Shown here piece after piece: positions 6,913 to 16,569 of a DNA stretch of 64,000 nucleotides. Position 1 is the first letter of the stretch. Every line of letters begins with the position of its first letter. Made by a program: the position numbers and the translations under genes. This stretch comes from SAR324 cluster bacterium (GTDB taxonomy: Bacteria; SAR324; NAC60-12). Where the stretch lies: contig JANQJU010000023.1 of NCBI GenBank assembly GCA_028281495.1, positions 310,001 to 374,000 on the forward strand. Reading direction: 5' to 3'. Below the pieces are notes generated by a model. That model searched no databases. It was not told the origin of the DNA and worked only from the letters and a program-made list of their open reading frames with translations.

Positions 6913-8934
6913 ATGGCGGAAAGTATGCAAAAACAACTCGGTCGGGTTCGCCCACCGAGGGTTCAAATCACCTATGAAGTAGAAACGGGGGGGGCGATTG
7001 AAATGGTGGAATTGCCCTTCATTGTTGGAATTCTAGCCAATTTATCCGGGAAGCCCAAAGAGCCGTTGCCTCCGTTGAAAGAGCGCAAGTTCACTGAGAT
7101 TGACCGGGATAACTTTGACGAAATTCTAGCCGCTTCGAACCCCCGTTTGGCCTTTCGAGTGGAAAATGTGCTCGAAGCTGCCGGAGCCGGAGAGGCGGCC
7201 GAAGGTGGCGAAGGAGGAGAAGGAGGAGAAGGCGAAGCTGCTGCTTTGGGAACTCCAAAAATGATGACGGTCGAACTCAATTTTTCCAGTTTCGACGACT
7301 TTTATCCCACACGCATTGTGGTGCAAGTGGGCGCTCTCAATGCCTTGTACACGGCACGGAATCACTTCCGGGATTTCCTGGCCAAGTTAGACGGCAACGA
7401 CAAACTGGAAGCCTTGCTCGAAGAAGTGTTGAGCACTTCCGAATTGGTGGAAGAAATCAAAACCGCGTACCAGGATAAAACCGATCCCGAAGCGTGGGAA
7501 ACGGTCACTCCCACCGACACTATCGAACGGTTCTTGCAGCCCGGCTTGATGATTCAAGACGACAGCCAAAAACCCTATGCGTTGGTGCTGTTGGGGCAAT
7601 TCACCCAAGATATCTTGAACTCGTTGTCCGATGGCCCCCAAGATGCCACCTCCCTCATGACCGACAAAGTGGCAGAAGTGGACAGTGTCATTGGCAGCCA
7701 GCTCAATCGGATCATGCACCATCCTGAGTTCCAACGCTTGGAAGCCACCTGGACCGGCCTACGCTATTTGGTGATGAATACCGAAACCGGGACCCAACTC
7801 AAACTCAAGATCCTCAATGTCACCAAGGAGGAATTGTTGAAGGACCTCCAAAAAGCCGTGGAATTCGACCAAAGCACCCTGTTCCGCTTGGTCTACGAAT
7901 GGGAATACGGCACCTACGGCGGAAGTCCGTATAGCTGCCTTGTGGGCGACTACGAGTTTGGACGCTTGCCCGCGGATAGCGAACTGCTGGAACGGATTTC
8001 TGGAGTGGCCGCTGCTGCCCATGCTCCCTTCGTCGCAGGCGCTTATGCCAAGTTGTTTGATCTGGATGACTTTTCCAAACTGTACAAACCGCGCGATCTT
8101 TCCAAAATCTTTGAAAGTGCAGAATTGATCAAATGGCGCAGTTTCCGCGACAGCGAAGACTCCCGATATGTGACGCTCGCGCTGCCTCGTGTGATGTTGC
8201 GTTTGCCATATGGGCCAGAAACCGTGGCAGTGGAAGGACTCAGTTTTGTGGAAGATGCCGACGGCAAAGATCCCTCGAAATACCTCTGGGGCAACCCAGC
8301 TTTCATTTTGGCACAGCGGATCACCAATGCGTTTTCTTTGTATGGCTGGACTGCGGCCATTCGTGGTGTGGAAGGCGGTGGGTTGATCGAAGGCCTCCCC
8401 ACGCACACCTTCAAAACTGATGATGGTGACATCGAAGTGGCGTGCCCTACCGAAGTGAGCATCACCGACCGTCGCGAAAAAGAACTCAATGATCTGGGAT
8501 TCATGGCCATTTGCCACTGCAAAGGCACTGACAAAGCCGCCTTTTTTGGAGGGCAAACCACCAACAAACCCAAGATCTACAACACCAACGAAGCCAATGC
8601 GAATGCCCGCATTTCCGCGATGTTGCCTTACATTCTCGCGGCCTCTCGGTTTGCGCATTACATCAAAGTCATCATGCGAGAAAAAATTGGAAGCTTCATG
8701 ACGGGAGGGCAGGTGGAACAATTTCTCAATACGTGGATTGCCAACTACATCCTCCTCGACGATGGGGCACCGCAAGAAGTGAAAGCGCAATTTCCGTTAC
8801 GAGAAGCCAAAGTTTCGGTAACCGATGTTCCCGGAAAACCGGGATCGTATTCGGCCACTGTGTTTTTGCGTCCCCATTTTCAATTGGAAGAATTGACGAC
8901 TTCGATCCGCTTGGTCGCTCAGCTTCCGGGATAA
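6913..8934 (+). CDS. tssBC: Fused type VI secretion sheath protein TssB-TssC
   Basis: One uninterrupted 673-residue frame carries both contractile sheath subunits, which are normally two proteins of about 160-180 and 490 residues. Residues 1-175 are TssB (VipA/ImpB), with RVRPPRVQITYEVE near the start, FTEIDRDNFDE at 60-70 and LAKLDGNDKLEALLEEVL at 157-174. Residues from about 205 to the end are TssC (VipB/ImpC), with IMHHPEFQRLEATWTGLRYL at 267-286 and FLRPHFQLEEL near the C-terminus. Residues ~88-113 inside the TssB part are a Gly/Glu/Ala-rich loop. No ribosome binding site precedes any internal ATG near the junction, so separate TssC translation looks unlikely. GGAG lies eight bases before the start. 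The sheath contracts to drive the Hcp tube and VgrG spike outward. Confidence 0.95.
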   Translation: MAESMQKQLGRVRPPRVQITYEVETGGAIEMVELPFIVGILANLSGKPKEPLPPLKERKFTEIDRDNFDEILAASNPRLAFRVENVLEAAGAGEAAEGGEGGEGGEGEAAALGTPKMMTVELNFSSFDDFYPTRIVVQVGALNALYTARNHFRDFLAKLDGNDKLEALLEEVLSTSELVEEIKTAYQDKTDPEAWETVTPTDTIERFLQPGLMIQDDSQKPYALVLLGQFTQDILNSLSDGPQDATSLMTDKVAEVDSVIGSQLNRIMHHPEFQRLEATWTGLRYLVMNTETGTQLKLKILNVTKEELLKDLQKAVEFDQSTLFRLVYEWEYGTYGGSPYSCLVGDYEFGRLPADSELLERISGVAAAAHAPFVAGAYAKLFDLDDFSKLYKPRDLSKIFESAELIKWRSFRDSEDSRYVTLALPRVMLRLPYGPETVAVEGLSFVEDADGKDPSKYLWGNPAFILAQRITNAFSLYGWTAAIRGVEGGGLIEGLPTHTFKTDDGDIEVACPTEVSITDRREKELNDLGFMAICHCKGTDKAAFFGGQTTNKPKIYNTNEANANARISAMLPYILAASRFAHYIKVIMREKIGSFMTGGQVEQFLNTWIANYILLDDGAPQEVKAQFPLREAKVSVTDVPGKPGSYSATVFLRPHFQLEELTTSIRLVAQLPG

Positions 8935-8967
8935 CCCGTCTTTTTTATCATTTGCTAGGAGGATTTT

Positions 8968-9525
8968 ATGGATCTCATTCTTTTGAAGCCTGGAGATGAC
9001 ACCATTGTGGGTTCCGGTCCGGGAGCCAGTATGATCGGTGGCGAGTTTTCTGGCCCCCCCAGCCTCAATTTGGAAAACTGTATCGAGCTGGTCACCTGCA
9101 ACTTTTCCATGCAGCAACAAATGACCACCGATGTGAGCAACTCCGCCCGGACTTCGGGACGCCCTGTGTTGCATGACATCACCTGTGTGAAGTACGTCGA
9201 TAAGACTTCCCCCAAGCTGTACCATTATTGCTTGGGGGCGATTCCTGTCGGTACCAAGAAACCCACGTACATCTACATGTGCCGCAACAACCGGGGCACG
9301 GATCCCAAAGATGGCATCATCAACATCATGACGCTGGAGTTGTCCAATGCCATGGTCAGTTCGATTGCGTTGCAATCGCATCCGAATGACATGCCGACGG
9401 AACAATTCACGCTGAACTTTACGGAAATCAAGTGGATCTTCACGGTCCAAACCAACGAGGCAGAAACTCAGGGGCAAGTCGCTGCTGCCTGGAGCGTGTC
9501 CAAGAACCGAGCAGCCAAAGCCTAA
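8968..9525 (+). CDS. hcp: Type VI secretion system tube protein Hcp/TssD
   Basis: Hcp forms the hexameric rings of the inner tube that is pushed out through the sheath. The 185 residues carry Hcp-family features such as LNLENCIELVTCNFSM near residue 30 and EQFTLNFTEIKWIFT near residue 150. A strong AGGAGG lies six bases before the ATG, in keeping with the high expression Hcp needs. The gene follows tssBC after 33 bases. Its TAA stop overlaps the tssE ATG (TAATG), which suggests coupled translation with the baseplate gene. Confidence 0.93.
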   Translation: MDLILLKPGDDTIVGSGPGASMIGGEFSGPPSLNLENCIELVTCNFSMQQQMTTDVSNSARTSGRPVLHDITCVKYVDKTSPKLYHYCLGAIPVGTKKPTYIYMCRNNRGTDPKDGIINIMTLELSNAMVSSIALQSHPNDMPTEQFTLNFTEIKWIFTVQTNEAETQGQVAAAWSVSKNRAAKA

Positions 9526-9938
9526 TGCGGCCGATGTCGAGTCCTAATGCGCCGCAAGCAGGGCTTCGCAAACTGCTATGGGAACGATTGACGGGCGACT
9601 GTCCTCCCCGAACCCACCGGCAGTCGATCCAAGAAGAATTGGATCTTTTGTTCAACACTCGTCGTTTTCGGATTCCAGACGAAGAAGCCGAACGCACGGT
9701 GTTGGACTATGGCATGGCCACGCTCGAAATGATCAAACACCGTCATCCTGTGTTGGCGGTGGGGATCGAATTAGAAATTCAGGCTGTAATCCAAAGTTTC
9801 GAACCCCGGTTGCAGCATGTCCAGGTGGAAGTTCTGCCTGACCTTGACGAGGAAGGACGCACCCAAGTCCACATCAGCGGACAGGTGCAATTGGAAACCC
9901 AAATGGAACACTTCCGGTTTCCTATGACCTTGTCATAA
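9525..9938 (+). CDS. tssE: Type VI secretion system baseplate protein TssE (gp25-like)
   Basis: TssE is the gp25-like wedge subunit that links the baseplate to the sheath. The protein has 137 residues and is typical in length for the GPW/gp25 family. It contains the family-like SIQEELDLLFNTRR segment near residues 35-48 and a C-terminal FRFPM stretch. The start was placed at the ATG overlapping the hcp stop; a second in-frame ATG at 9534 is an alternative. The gene lies between hcp and tssF, its usual company. Confidence 0.9.
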   Translation: MRPMSSPNAPQAGLRKLLWERLTGDCPPRTHRQSIQEELDLLFNTRRFRIPDEEAERTVLDYGMATLEMIKHRHPVLAVGIELEIQAVIQSFEPRLQHVQVEVLPDLDEEGRTQVHISGQVQLETQMEHFRFPMTLS

Positions 9939-9960
9939 CCCATTCGGAATAAAGGCGGTT

Positions 9961-11781
9961 ATGGAAAGTGGCACCCGTCACGAACTGCGCAATTACTTTC
10001 AACAAGAGCTGGATTTCTTACGGCTCCGGGCCGTCGAGTTTTCTCAGGACAATCCGGATATCGCTGAAGAGTTGGAACTCAGCCAAGGCAAGTCGTCGGA
10101 CCCTCACATCGAAGCGTTGCTCCAGTCTTTCGCGTTTCTGACGGGACGCATTCAATACAATTTGGAAGCAGAATCTCCTAAAATCTCCAACACCCTGCTT
10201 TCCAGTCTCTGTCCTCACTTAGAAGTGCCTATTCCCTCAATGGCGATTGCCGAGTTCGATGTGGATCCCAATGGTGCCAATTTCGCTGGAGGCGTGACCC
10301 TAACACGAGGACGAGCGATCACCAGCCAAGGACAAACGGCTTCGGGAGACACCCGGTTGTGTACGTTCCAAAACTGCTACGATACTGAACTCTGGCCCAT
10401 GCAGGTGAGCGAGGTTCAACGTCTGCCGAGCAATCACTATAGTTTTCTCGCTCGACGGTTAGACATCCAATCGGCCTTGCGCGTGCGGATTCATAATGAG
10501 GGCGGAGATCCCATCACGAGTTATAATCTGTCGTCGCTGCGTTTCTATATCAACGGCTTGGAAACCCAACAATATCCGCTGTACGAGCTGTTGCTCCATC
10601 AAGCAAAAGCCGTGGTGTTGCGCACGGACCTTTCTGAACAACCCGTATGGTTTCCCGCATCAGCGATTGTCGGGCAAGGTTTTGAATCCGATCAAGCGGT
10701 GCTGCCTTACACCGTGTTTTCTCATGATGGTTACCGCTATTTGCATGAGTACTTTTTGTTTCCACAAAAATTCATGTTTTTTGATCTGAAGTTCGACAAA
10801 CCCGTGGTGGCCAATCGCACTATGGAGTTTTTGTTTTTATTTGATCAAGAATTTCGGTTGTCGGGACTGTCTTCCGATTCTTTGCGGCTGAACTGTTTTC
10901 CGGTGGTGAATCTGTTTTCCAAGACCTCCACTCCCATTCGTCTGGATCACCGTCACTACGAGTATCGTCTGATTCCAGATGATCACAATTATCGTTACTG
11001 CGAAGTCCATACTGTGCAAGAGGTGTATGCCAAGAAACCAGGACAACCCCGGATGCGCATCGAACCCATGTTTCAATTCGAGCAATCGGCCACTCACACG
11101 GCTGCTGATTACTATTGGAGCGCCCGTCGCGAATTGAGCCAACTGAAGTCTTTAGCCGGAACCGAATTTTGGCTCTCATTCCACGACATGCATCTTTCCT
11201 TGGCCGTGCCGCCCTCTGAAACCGTGTATGCCAAAACGCTATGCACCAATCGGGATCTCCCCGAACGCATGGCAGTAGGGACGGTTTGCAAACTGGATGG
11301 TGTGGGGCCTGGCAGCCGGACCCTCTTGCGAACCAAACCCACGCCCCATCGCAATCCACCGATTTATGGGTATCAGCCGTGGCAGTTGATTTCCCATCTG
11401 AGTTTGAATCACCTGTCGTTAGATGAAAATGAATCGAGCGTGTCTGCTTTTCGTGAACTGCTCAAATTGTATGTCGGATCAGACTCTCCCCAACTGGCGC
11501 GTCAAATTGCCTGCATTCGTCAATTAGAAACCCAGCCCATGGTGACTCAGATTGGCCAAGAGGCCTGGCGGGGATTTTGCCGGGGTCGAGAAATCACTGT
11601 GACGATAGATGAAAAGAATTTTGAAGGAGGCAGTCCGTTGTTATTCGGAGAAGTCTTGAGCTGTTTCTTTGCTCTGTACAGCAGTTTGCATTCCTTCACT
11701 CAATTGATAATACAACGTGAACAGCAGCAAGGGATCTGGAAACGTTGGCCTATCAAAATTGGAGAGCAAACTTTACTGTGA
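9961..11781 (+). CDS. tssF: Type VI secretion system baseplate protein TssF
   Basis: TssF (ImpG/VasA) is the largest baseplate wedge protein and partners TssG and TssK. The 606-residue length is normal. The family-type N-terminus is visible ([17 protein letters not shown]), followed by [18 protein letters not shown] at about residues 43-60. A conserved block [17 protein letters not shown] follows at about 79-95. It starts 22 bases after tssE. The minus-strand tssG supplies its partner. The region from 11782 to 11857, before the next gene, has no clear terminator, so the operon probably continues. Confidence 0.93.
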   Translation: MESGTRHELRNYFQQELDFLRLRAVEFSQDNPDIAEELELSQGKSSDPHIEALLQSFAFLTGRIQYNLEAESPKISNTLLSSLCPHLEVPIPSMAIAEFDVDPNGANFAGGVTLTRGRAITSQGQTASGDTRLCTFQNCYDTELWPMQVSEVQRLPSNHYSFLARRLDIQSALRVRIHNEGGDPITSYNLSSLRFYINGLETQQYPLYELLLHQAKAVVLRTDLSEQPVWFPASAIVGQGFESDQAVLPYTVFSHDGYRYLHEYFLFPQKFMFFDLKFDKPVVANRTMEFLFLFDQEFRLSGLSSDSLRLNCFPVVNLFSKTSTPIRLDHRHYEYRLIPDDHNYRYCEVHTVQEVYAKKPGQPRMRIEPMFQFEQSATHTAADYYWSARRELSQLKSLAGTEFWLSFHDMHLSLAVPPSETVYAKTLCTNRDLPERMAVGTVCKLDGVGPGSRTLLRTKPTPHRNPPIYGYQPWQLISHLSLNHLSLDENESSVSAFRELLKLYVGSDSPQLARQIACIRQLETQPMVTQIGQEAWRGFCRGREITVTIDEKNFEGGSPLLFGEVLSCFFALYSSLHSFTQLIIQREQQQGIWKRWPIKIGEQTLL

Positions 11782-11857
11782 AGTGGTACTGAATTTGCTT
11801 CTAACGCTTTTTTGGATGTCAACCCAAAGGAGTGTTCGTTTCCAACAAGGAGAATCC

Positions 11858-13243
11858 ATGCCTCAAGTCGATTTGCTGGATTGCTGTGAAGTTTCGAAGT
11901 GCAACGAATTTATCCCCATCTTCCAAGAACTCAATTGGGACTTCCAAACTTACCGCCAAGTGAGCGAAATTTGGTTCCACACGCGCAGCCACACGAACCT
12001 GTTGATTGTGATGGTCGATTCGAGTGGTCCTCAGGCCGCTTGGTCGGTCCTTTGTAACACCAAGGTGACAATCCATCTGCTCATTTTGCTCGATCCCCAG
12101 CCCGAACACTATCAAACGCTCTTAGCCCAGTGTCAAAATGTCTTGGTTGCACCGATCACCCGGCAAGACTTGCTGCACCAACTGAGTCAGCTTCGAAATG
12201 TCCCCGATGCGGGTCGTTTTCAACCTGCATTCTCTTCTGCTCCGGTATCCGGCTTGACCATGATTGGCGAGTCGGCTCGGTTTCAACAAATGCTCGAAGA
12301 ACTCACCCAAATTGCGCCCTATGACCAAGTTCCCGTGCTGATCAAGGGGGAAACCGGAACCGGAAAAGAACTGGTCGCTCGTGGTATCCATTATGAAAGC
12401 TCTCGGCGAGACGGTCCTTTCGTGCCCGTCAACTGCGGAGCACTCAATGACGAACTGTTCTTGAGCGAACTGTTCGGACACGAAAAGGGGGCCTTCACCG
12501 ATGCCAAACAAACCCATAAAGGCCTGTTAGAACAAGCTTCCGATGGCACGGTGTTTTTAGACGAGGTGGACAGTCTCTCTCCCAAAGCGCAAGTGGCCTT
12601 ATTGCGATTTTTGCAGGAACAGGAATTTCGACCATTGGGCAGTCAAAAAGTAAAAAAAGCAGATGTGCGGGTGATCAGTGCATCGAACCAAGACCTGTAT
12701 GCCTTTGTGCAACATGGTCGATTTCGGGAGGATTTGTACTATCGGCTCGATATTCTGGATATCCTTCTTCCTCCCCTCCGTGAGCGTAAAGGGGATATTG
12801 AGTTGCTGAGTGAATACTTCCTTCGCCAATTCGGTCGTCAGTACCAAGAACCCGAAAAAAACCTGCATCCGGAAACCATTGCTTGGATGCTGGAGTATCC
12901 GTGGCCCGGCAATGTGCGCGAACTGGAGAACTACCTACATCGCGTTTTCATTCTCACCCAAGGAAACACCATCTACGTTCCGCAAATCAAAGGACGCCCC
13001 TTTCAGGTCCAAATCCTCTCCGGTGGCGAAGGGGGCGATGCCATGAAAGTCGGCGACTTCAATGAGGAAAAAGCCAAAGCCATTGCTCACTTCGAGAAGC
13101 AATACATCCACCGCGTCCTTAAAGCCAGCAAAGGCAACGTCACCTTGGCCGCGAAACAAGCAGGAAAAGAACGCCGGGCTTTCGGACGCCTCATCAAAAA
13201 ATACGGAATCAATCGTGAAATGTATCTGGCAGGAGAACTGTAA
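11858..13243 (+). CDS. Sigma-54 enhancer-binding transcriptional activator of the T6SS locus
   Basis: The protein has 461 residues. Residues 1-120 form a divergent receiver-like domain without the usual phosphorylation-site context. An AAA+ sigma-54 interaction domain follows, with Walker A GETGTGKE at 164-171 and Walker B TVFLDEVD at 231-238. The sigma-54 contact loop reads GAFTDA (211-216) instead of the canonical GAFTGA. A Fis-type helix-turn-helix closes the protein (about 415-455). The ATG at 11858 is chosen because AAGGAG precedes it at good spacing; upstream in-frame codons would overlap tssF. Its position in the T6SS operon, and the sigma-54 promoters at 6118 and 6530, make it the likely dedicated activator of the locus. 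The input signal cannot be told from sequence. Confidence 0.93.
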   Translation: MPQVDLLDCCEVSKCNEFIPIFQELNWDFQTYRQVSEIWFHTRSHTNLLIVMVDSSGPQAAWSVLCNTKVTIHLLILLDPQPEHYQTLLAQCQNVLVAPITRQDLLHQLSQLRNVPDAGRFQPAFSSAPVSGLTMIGESARFQQMLEELTQIAPYDQVPVLIKGETGTGKELVARGIHYESSRRDGPFVPVNCGALNDELFLSELFGHEKGAFTDAKQTHKGLLEQASDGTVFLDEVDSLSPKAQVALLRFLQEQEFRPLGSQKVKKADVRVISASNQDLYAFVQHGRFREDLYYRLDILDILLPPLRERKGDIELLSEYFLRQFGRQYQEPEKNLHPETIAWMLEYPWPGNVRELENYLHRVFILTQGNTIYVPQIKGRPFQVQILSGGEGGDAMKVGDFNEEKAKAIAHFEKQYIHRVLKASKGNVTLAAKQAGKERRAFGRLIKKYGINREMYLAGEL

Positions 13244-13246
13244 ATT

Positions 13247-13837
13247 ATGTTGGCTTGGCTGATCAAATTGGCATTGGTCATTGCTGTCGTGCTGTTTGGC
13301 GGCTTCATGATGGCTTTTGGGCTTGTGCTCTCTGGCGCCGACCTCAGTAGGCTGACTTTGAATTCTCTTACGGAAAACTTCACTGCCACAGAACCTTCCA
13401 AAAAATCGGTTCATCCAACCGACACGACTTCCACAAAAGCAGCAGACTCATCTGCGGCACAACCTCCTTTGACCAGCACAGACTCTGCCCCTGAAAAAAA
13501 AGCCGCTACGTCAAAAACTAAATCGAAATCATCGATTCCTATCGCCGCCGTAATGTTGCCTCAGGTACCCACATCCAAAACCGAGTATAGTTTGCAAATC
13601 GGTTTGTATGCTCAACTCGAACAAGCGGCTGGTCCTTTGCAGCAGTTGAAGGCTGCCAAACAGAAACCACAATGGTTCACCGTCACTGACGAACAACACA
13701 TGATTTGGCATTTGCTGAGCGTCGGGAAATATCACACGACGGAAGAAGCCCAGCAGCAGGCCTATCACTTACTCAACCACTACGGACTACCCAGCCAACT
13801 GATGCAGCTTCCTACACCGCCCTCCAAAGGAAAGTAA
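13247..13837 (+). CDS. Membrane-anchored SPOR-domain protein
   Basis: This 196-residue protein has one N-terminal transmembrane helix (about residues 2-30). A low-complexity Ser/Thr/Lys/Pro linker follows (about 45-105). The C-terminal domain has a SPOR-like pattern (YSLQIGLYAQLEQAAGPLQQL, then WHLLSVGKYHTTEEAQQQAY). SPOR domains bind denuded peptidoglycan in the periplasm, so this protein may tether to or sense the wall. It begins three bases after the activator and is likely co-transcribed with the T6SS genes. It may help the apparatus cross the wall. That last role is inference, and SPOR proteins are not core T6SS parts. Confidence 0.75.
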   Translation: MLAWLIKLALVIAVVLFGGFMMAFGLVLSGADLSRLTLNSLTENFTATEPSKKSVHPTDTTSTKAADSSAAQPPLTSTDSAPEKKAATSKTKSKSSIPIAAVMLPQVPTSKTEYSLQIGLYAQLEQAAGPLQQLKAAKQKPQWFTVTDEQHMIWHLLSVGKYHTTEEAQQQAYHLLNHYGLPSQLMQLPTPPSKGK

Positions 13838-13843
13838 GCGATA

Positions 13844-14632
13844 TCATCTACGCATTTTTAAGGTTTCGTAAATCTGTTGTAACTCTTCAATTGGCAAATC
13901 GGCTAGTTCGACTTTGGGGGTGACAGGCAATTCTAAAAATTCTTGAGCAGCATGGATTTTACCTATCCATTCTCCGCGTCTTTCACCTTCGGCGGCAAAC
14001 TCGCGCGCAATTCTTGTATCTTTTAAGGCGGGCATCCGGACAGCTTCCATAATTTCCTCTCTTGATAGGTGTTTGAATCTTTCTCCAATAATCGCGATCA
14101 TCAATTTTAACAAAGCCATTTCTGCCTTTCTAGAAATTTGTGATGACACGATTTCACTACGCCACTCCTTTGCTGCGTTTGGCAATGTCGACTCATCTTC
14201 ATAAAAGAGGGACTTTAACACAGACCAAGCCCCTGGGTGAGGTTCCATACGGTCCAAAAAGTCCCTTAAATTGATCCTTAAAAGTCGATTTGGAGCTTTG
14301 AGATCTATGGGACAATTTCCTGGATCGTATTTAGCTTCGACAAACAGAAGTACCATTATAAAAGTCCCCTCATATCCTTCTTTATTGAGTAAGGTAAATG
14401 TCTCACTAAGAGCGCGCAAATAAATAAATTTGTCCAAGTAGCCCTGTGCTTCCAAAAATATAATTGGGTCTTCAGGATGAGATGGACGAAACACACCGTC
14501 GATTTGATTGGTTGGGGTTTTTACGATTTCACTGGCAAATCTATATTCATGTTGGCTATCAAGCTCGGCCAGATCTCGTACTAAATTGGGAACAGCCTGG
14601 AAAAATTCATGAAAAAAGGGGTCCGTCAGCAT
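13844..14632 (-). CDS. DUF2887 / Rpn-like PD-(D/E)XK nuclease-family protein
   Basis: This 262-residue protein resembles the DUF2887/Rpn group, relatives of recombination-promoting nucleases and transposase-associated proteins. The start MLTDPFFHEFFQAVPN is typical. The segment IDGVFRPSHPED followed by IIFLEAQGY supplies the D...E-x-Q pattern expected of a PD-(D/E)XK active site. The C-terminal third (REIAREFAAEGERRGEW-like, about residues 215-235) is a charged helix seen in such proteins. The ATG at 14632 was chosen because AAAGGAT precedes it; an upstream codon at 14671 lacks this. It converges on the T6SS operon with only six bases between the stops, and is probably an unrelated accessory gene. 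DNA cleavage is not shown by sequence alone. Confidence 0.7.
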   Translation of the reverse strand: MLTDPFFHEFFQAVPNLVRDLAELDSQHEYRFASEIVKTPTNQIDGVFRPSHPEDPIIFLEAQGYLDKFIYLRALSETFTLLNKEGYEGTFIMVLLFVEAKYDPGNCPIDLKAPNRLLRINLRDFLDRMEPHPGAWSVLKSLFYEDESTLPNAAKEWRSEIVSSQISRKAEMALLKLMIAIIGERFKHLSREEIMEAVRMPALKDTRIAREFAAEGERRGEWIGKIHAAQEFLELPVTPKVELADLPIEELQQIYETLKMRR

Positions 14633-14992
14633 CGATATCCTTTCTGAATGAGAATGAGTTAATAACAGCAACGTTCAGGATAACCGAAGTGGTTCAAGAA
14701 GATAACAGTGAAGTATTTCACAAGTTTTTAAATTGAGTCTTGATGCAAAACGAACTCATATGAAAGGGCATTCAATATAAATCGGAGAAAACTTTAAGGA
14801 TCAAAAAAACAGAATGGAGACTTTGGAAGGAAATTAACCAAATAATTTTAAAAACCTTGAATAATACATTTAGCATAATCTTACGGCCTGCACAAGTCGA
14901 TAAAAATGGAATAATCTACTGGGGCCTGATGAGGGTTTTTAGCCATTGTATTGAGTCGAATTTCTCAACAAAATCTCAGAAAGGAATGCATC
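14633..14992. other. Intergenic region with no gene
   Basis: This AT-rich spacer separates two divergent genes, so it should hold both promoters. I see no clear -35/-10 pair, inverted repeat or coding remnant. Confidence 0.4.
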
Positions 14993-15775
14993 ATGACATA
15001 CCCTGAAACCCAGCTCTCTGAAGCCAAATACTCCGAAATCAAAACAATCAACGGCATGGAAATGTATTATGAAATTCATGGCAAGGGAGAACCGCTCTTG
15101 CTTCTGCACGGATTCACCGGATCGAGTTCGGATTGGGAAACCATCATCCCGAGTTTGCCTTCAGAATATCAATTCATCATTCCCGATTTGCGAGGGCATG
15201 GTCGGTCTACCAATCCTTTAGAAACCTACACACACCGTCAAGCGGCACTTGATGTCTTAGCACTATTGGAACACTTGAATGTTGAGCAATTCAAAGCCCT
15301 GGGGATCAGTGGAGGGGGCTTGGCTTTACTCCATATAGCGACTCAGCAGCCAGAGCGTGTTCAAGCTATGGTTTTGGTCAGTGCAACGAGCCATTACCCC
15401 ACCCAAGCCCGAACGATTATGAAACAGATGACCGAGTCGAACCGAACCGAAGAAGAATGGAACTTCATGCGACAACGTCACAAACAAGGAGATTCTCAAA
15501 TCCGTGCGTTGTGGAAACAAGGTCATGCCTTCAAGGACAGCTACGACGATATGAATTTCACACCACCGTACCTTTCTACCATCACGGCATCCACCTTGAT
15601 TATACATGGCGATCAAGACCCGCTCTATCCGATAAATATTCCAGTAGAGATGCACACCGCCATTCCCCATTCCTACCTTTGGGTCATTCCAAACGAAGGC
15701 CATGTGCCCATTTTTGGCAAGATGATGTCCCAATTTCTCACAACGGTTTCTTCTTTCTTAAACGGTGAATTCTAA
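14993..15775 (+). CDS. Alpha/beta-fold hydrolase
   Basis: This cytoplasmic 260-residue enzyme of the alpha/beta hydrolase fold has the oxyanion HG motif in LLLLHGFTGSSSDW (residues 35-48). The nucleophile Ser106 sits in GISGGG, the acid Asp in IIHGDQDPLYP, and the His in NEGHVPIFG. The ensemble fits carboxylesterases, epoxide or C-C bond hydrolases and haloperoxidase-like enzymes; the substrate cannot be decided. The start at 14993 has AAAGGA upstream. The gene appears to stand alone and is followed by about 390 bases without a clear gene. Confidence 0.85.
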   Translation: MTYPETQLSEAKYSEIKTINGMEMYYEIHGKGEPLLLLHGFTGSSSDWETIIPSLPSEYQFIIPDLRGHGRSTNPLETYTHRQAALDVLALLEHLNVEQFKALGISGGGLALLHIATQQPERVQAMVLVSATSHYPTQARTIMKQMTESNRTEEEWNFMRQRHKQGDSQIRALWKQGHAFKDSYDDMNFTPPYLSTITASTLIIHGDQDPLYPINIPVEMHTAIPHSYLWVIPNEGHVPIFGKMMSQFLTTVSSFLNGEF

Positions 15776-16170
15776 CGAAACAAGTAGCTTATCCCCTTGA
15801 CACAAAACAGGAGTATAAGGGCCTCCTCTGTTGAGGTCGTCTGATCGACAGAAAGAATAGAAATATGGGATAGCTATAAGGAAAGCAAAGGAGGATGTAT
15901 GCTAATTCTCAGTAGGGAAGCTATGGAAGAACCGTCTATAAAGACGCAGCTTTCTTCTAAATTAGGTCAATCATTGTAGATTTTCTTCTTAGCTCTCAAA
16001 AAACCAATGATAGTTTTCTGAATAATTTTAGTTTAGAAATTATGAACTAATTTAGTTAACTATCTGAAGTTAAAAGAGTCAATGAGTAAATTATTGAGAA
16101 TTAGCGAACATGTTTTTTGATCGTTCTTCAGGGAAGCCTTTAATCATAATTCTTTTTAATAGAGGTGCTT
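15776..16170. other. Intergenic region, AT-rich, with one possible micro-ORF
   Basis: Apart from the micro-ORF at 15899-15979 no gene, hairpin or recognisable relic is seen. The second half (about 15960-16150) is strongly AT-rich and should hold the promoter of the secreted protein that starts at 16171. Confidence 0.4.
15899..15979 (+). CDS. Possible 26-residue micro-protein
   Basis: An exceptionally good ribosome binding site (AAAGGAGG) sits five bases before an ATG opening a 26-codon frame. Its start, MLILSRE, looks like the beginning of a CsrA protein, but the similarity stops there. It may be a leader peptide, a tiny protein or the relic of a csrA-like gene. Support is limited to the strong start signal. 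Confidence 0.3.
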   Translation: MLILSREAMEEPSIKTQLSSKLGQSL

Positions 16171-16539
16171 ATGAAGAAAATAGTAATTGCAATATTTTGT
16201 CTTTTTCTTTCTGTTCCTGCAATGGCAGGTGGCTGGACGAATTGGTTCACGATTGACACATTAGGGTACGACTTTCATCATCACGACACGAGTCATGCAT
16301 ATTTCTATGTCGTTCCTGCCGGAACTGTAGAAAACCCGGATTCATGCACTTCCACTACCAGATATGCGGCTGGGGCGAACCACACAACTAATAGTGTAGC
16401 AACCTCAGTCAATGCCAGAGAAATTTCTAAACTGCCCACTTTAGCTTACACGGCTGGTTGGCAAATGCGTGTTTACTTAAATGGGTGTGCTTTCAATGCC
16501 TTCCCCGATGCTCGAATTATAGAAATTAAAAAGCCCTAG
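16171..16539 (+). CDS. Small secreted protein of unknown function
   Basis: The 122-residue product has a clear signal peptide (MKKIVIAIFCLFLSVPAMAGG) and would be exported as a ~103-residue domain. The mature part is rich in aromatic residues and holds two cysteines (in NPDSCTS and LNGCAFN) that could form a disulfide. AGAGG precedes the ATG. The size, exported nature and spacing of features resemble the protein at 54302-54697. Both loosely recall small secreted proteins annotated as subtilase-cytotoxin-B-like, a weak similarity that I do not claim as identity. Strong AT richness upstream suggests its own promoter. Confidence 0.65.
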   Translation: MKKIVIAIFCLFLSVPAMAGGWTNWFTIDTLGYDFHHHDTSHAYFYVVPAGTVENPDSCTSTTRYAAGANHTTNSVATSVNAREISKLPTLAYTAGWQMRVYLNGCAFNAFPDARIIEIKKP

Positions 16540-16569
16540 CCACAGCATTGATAAGAAGTCTCGAAGAGG

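Noticed and set aside
7759..8790. 343-codon minus-strand frame inside tssBC
   Set aside because: Antisense to conserved TssC sequence; unusual composition and no start signal.
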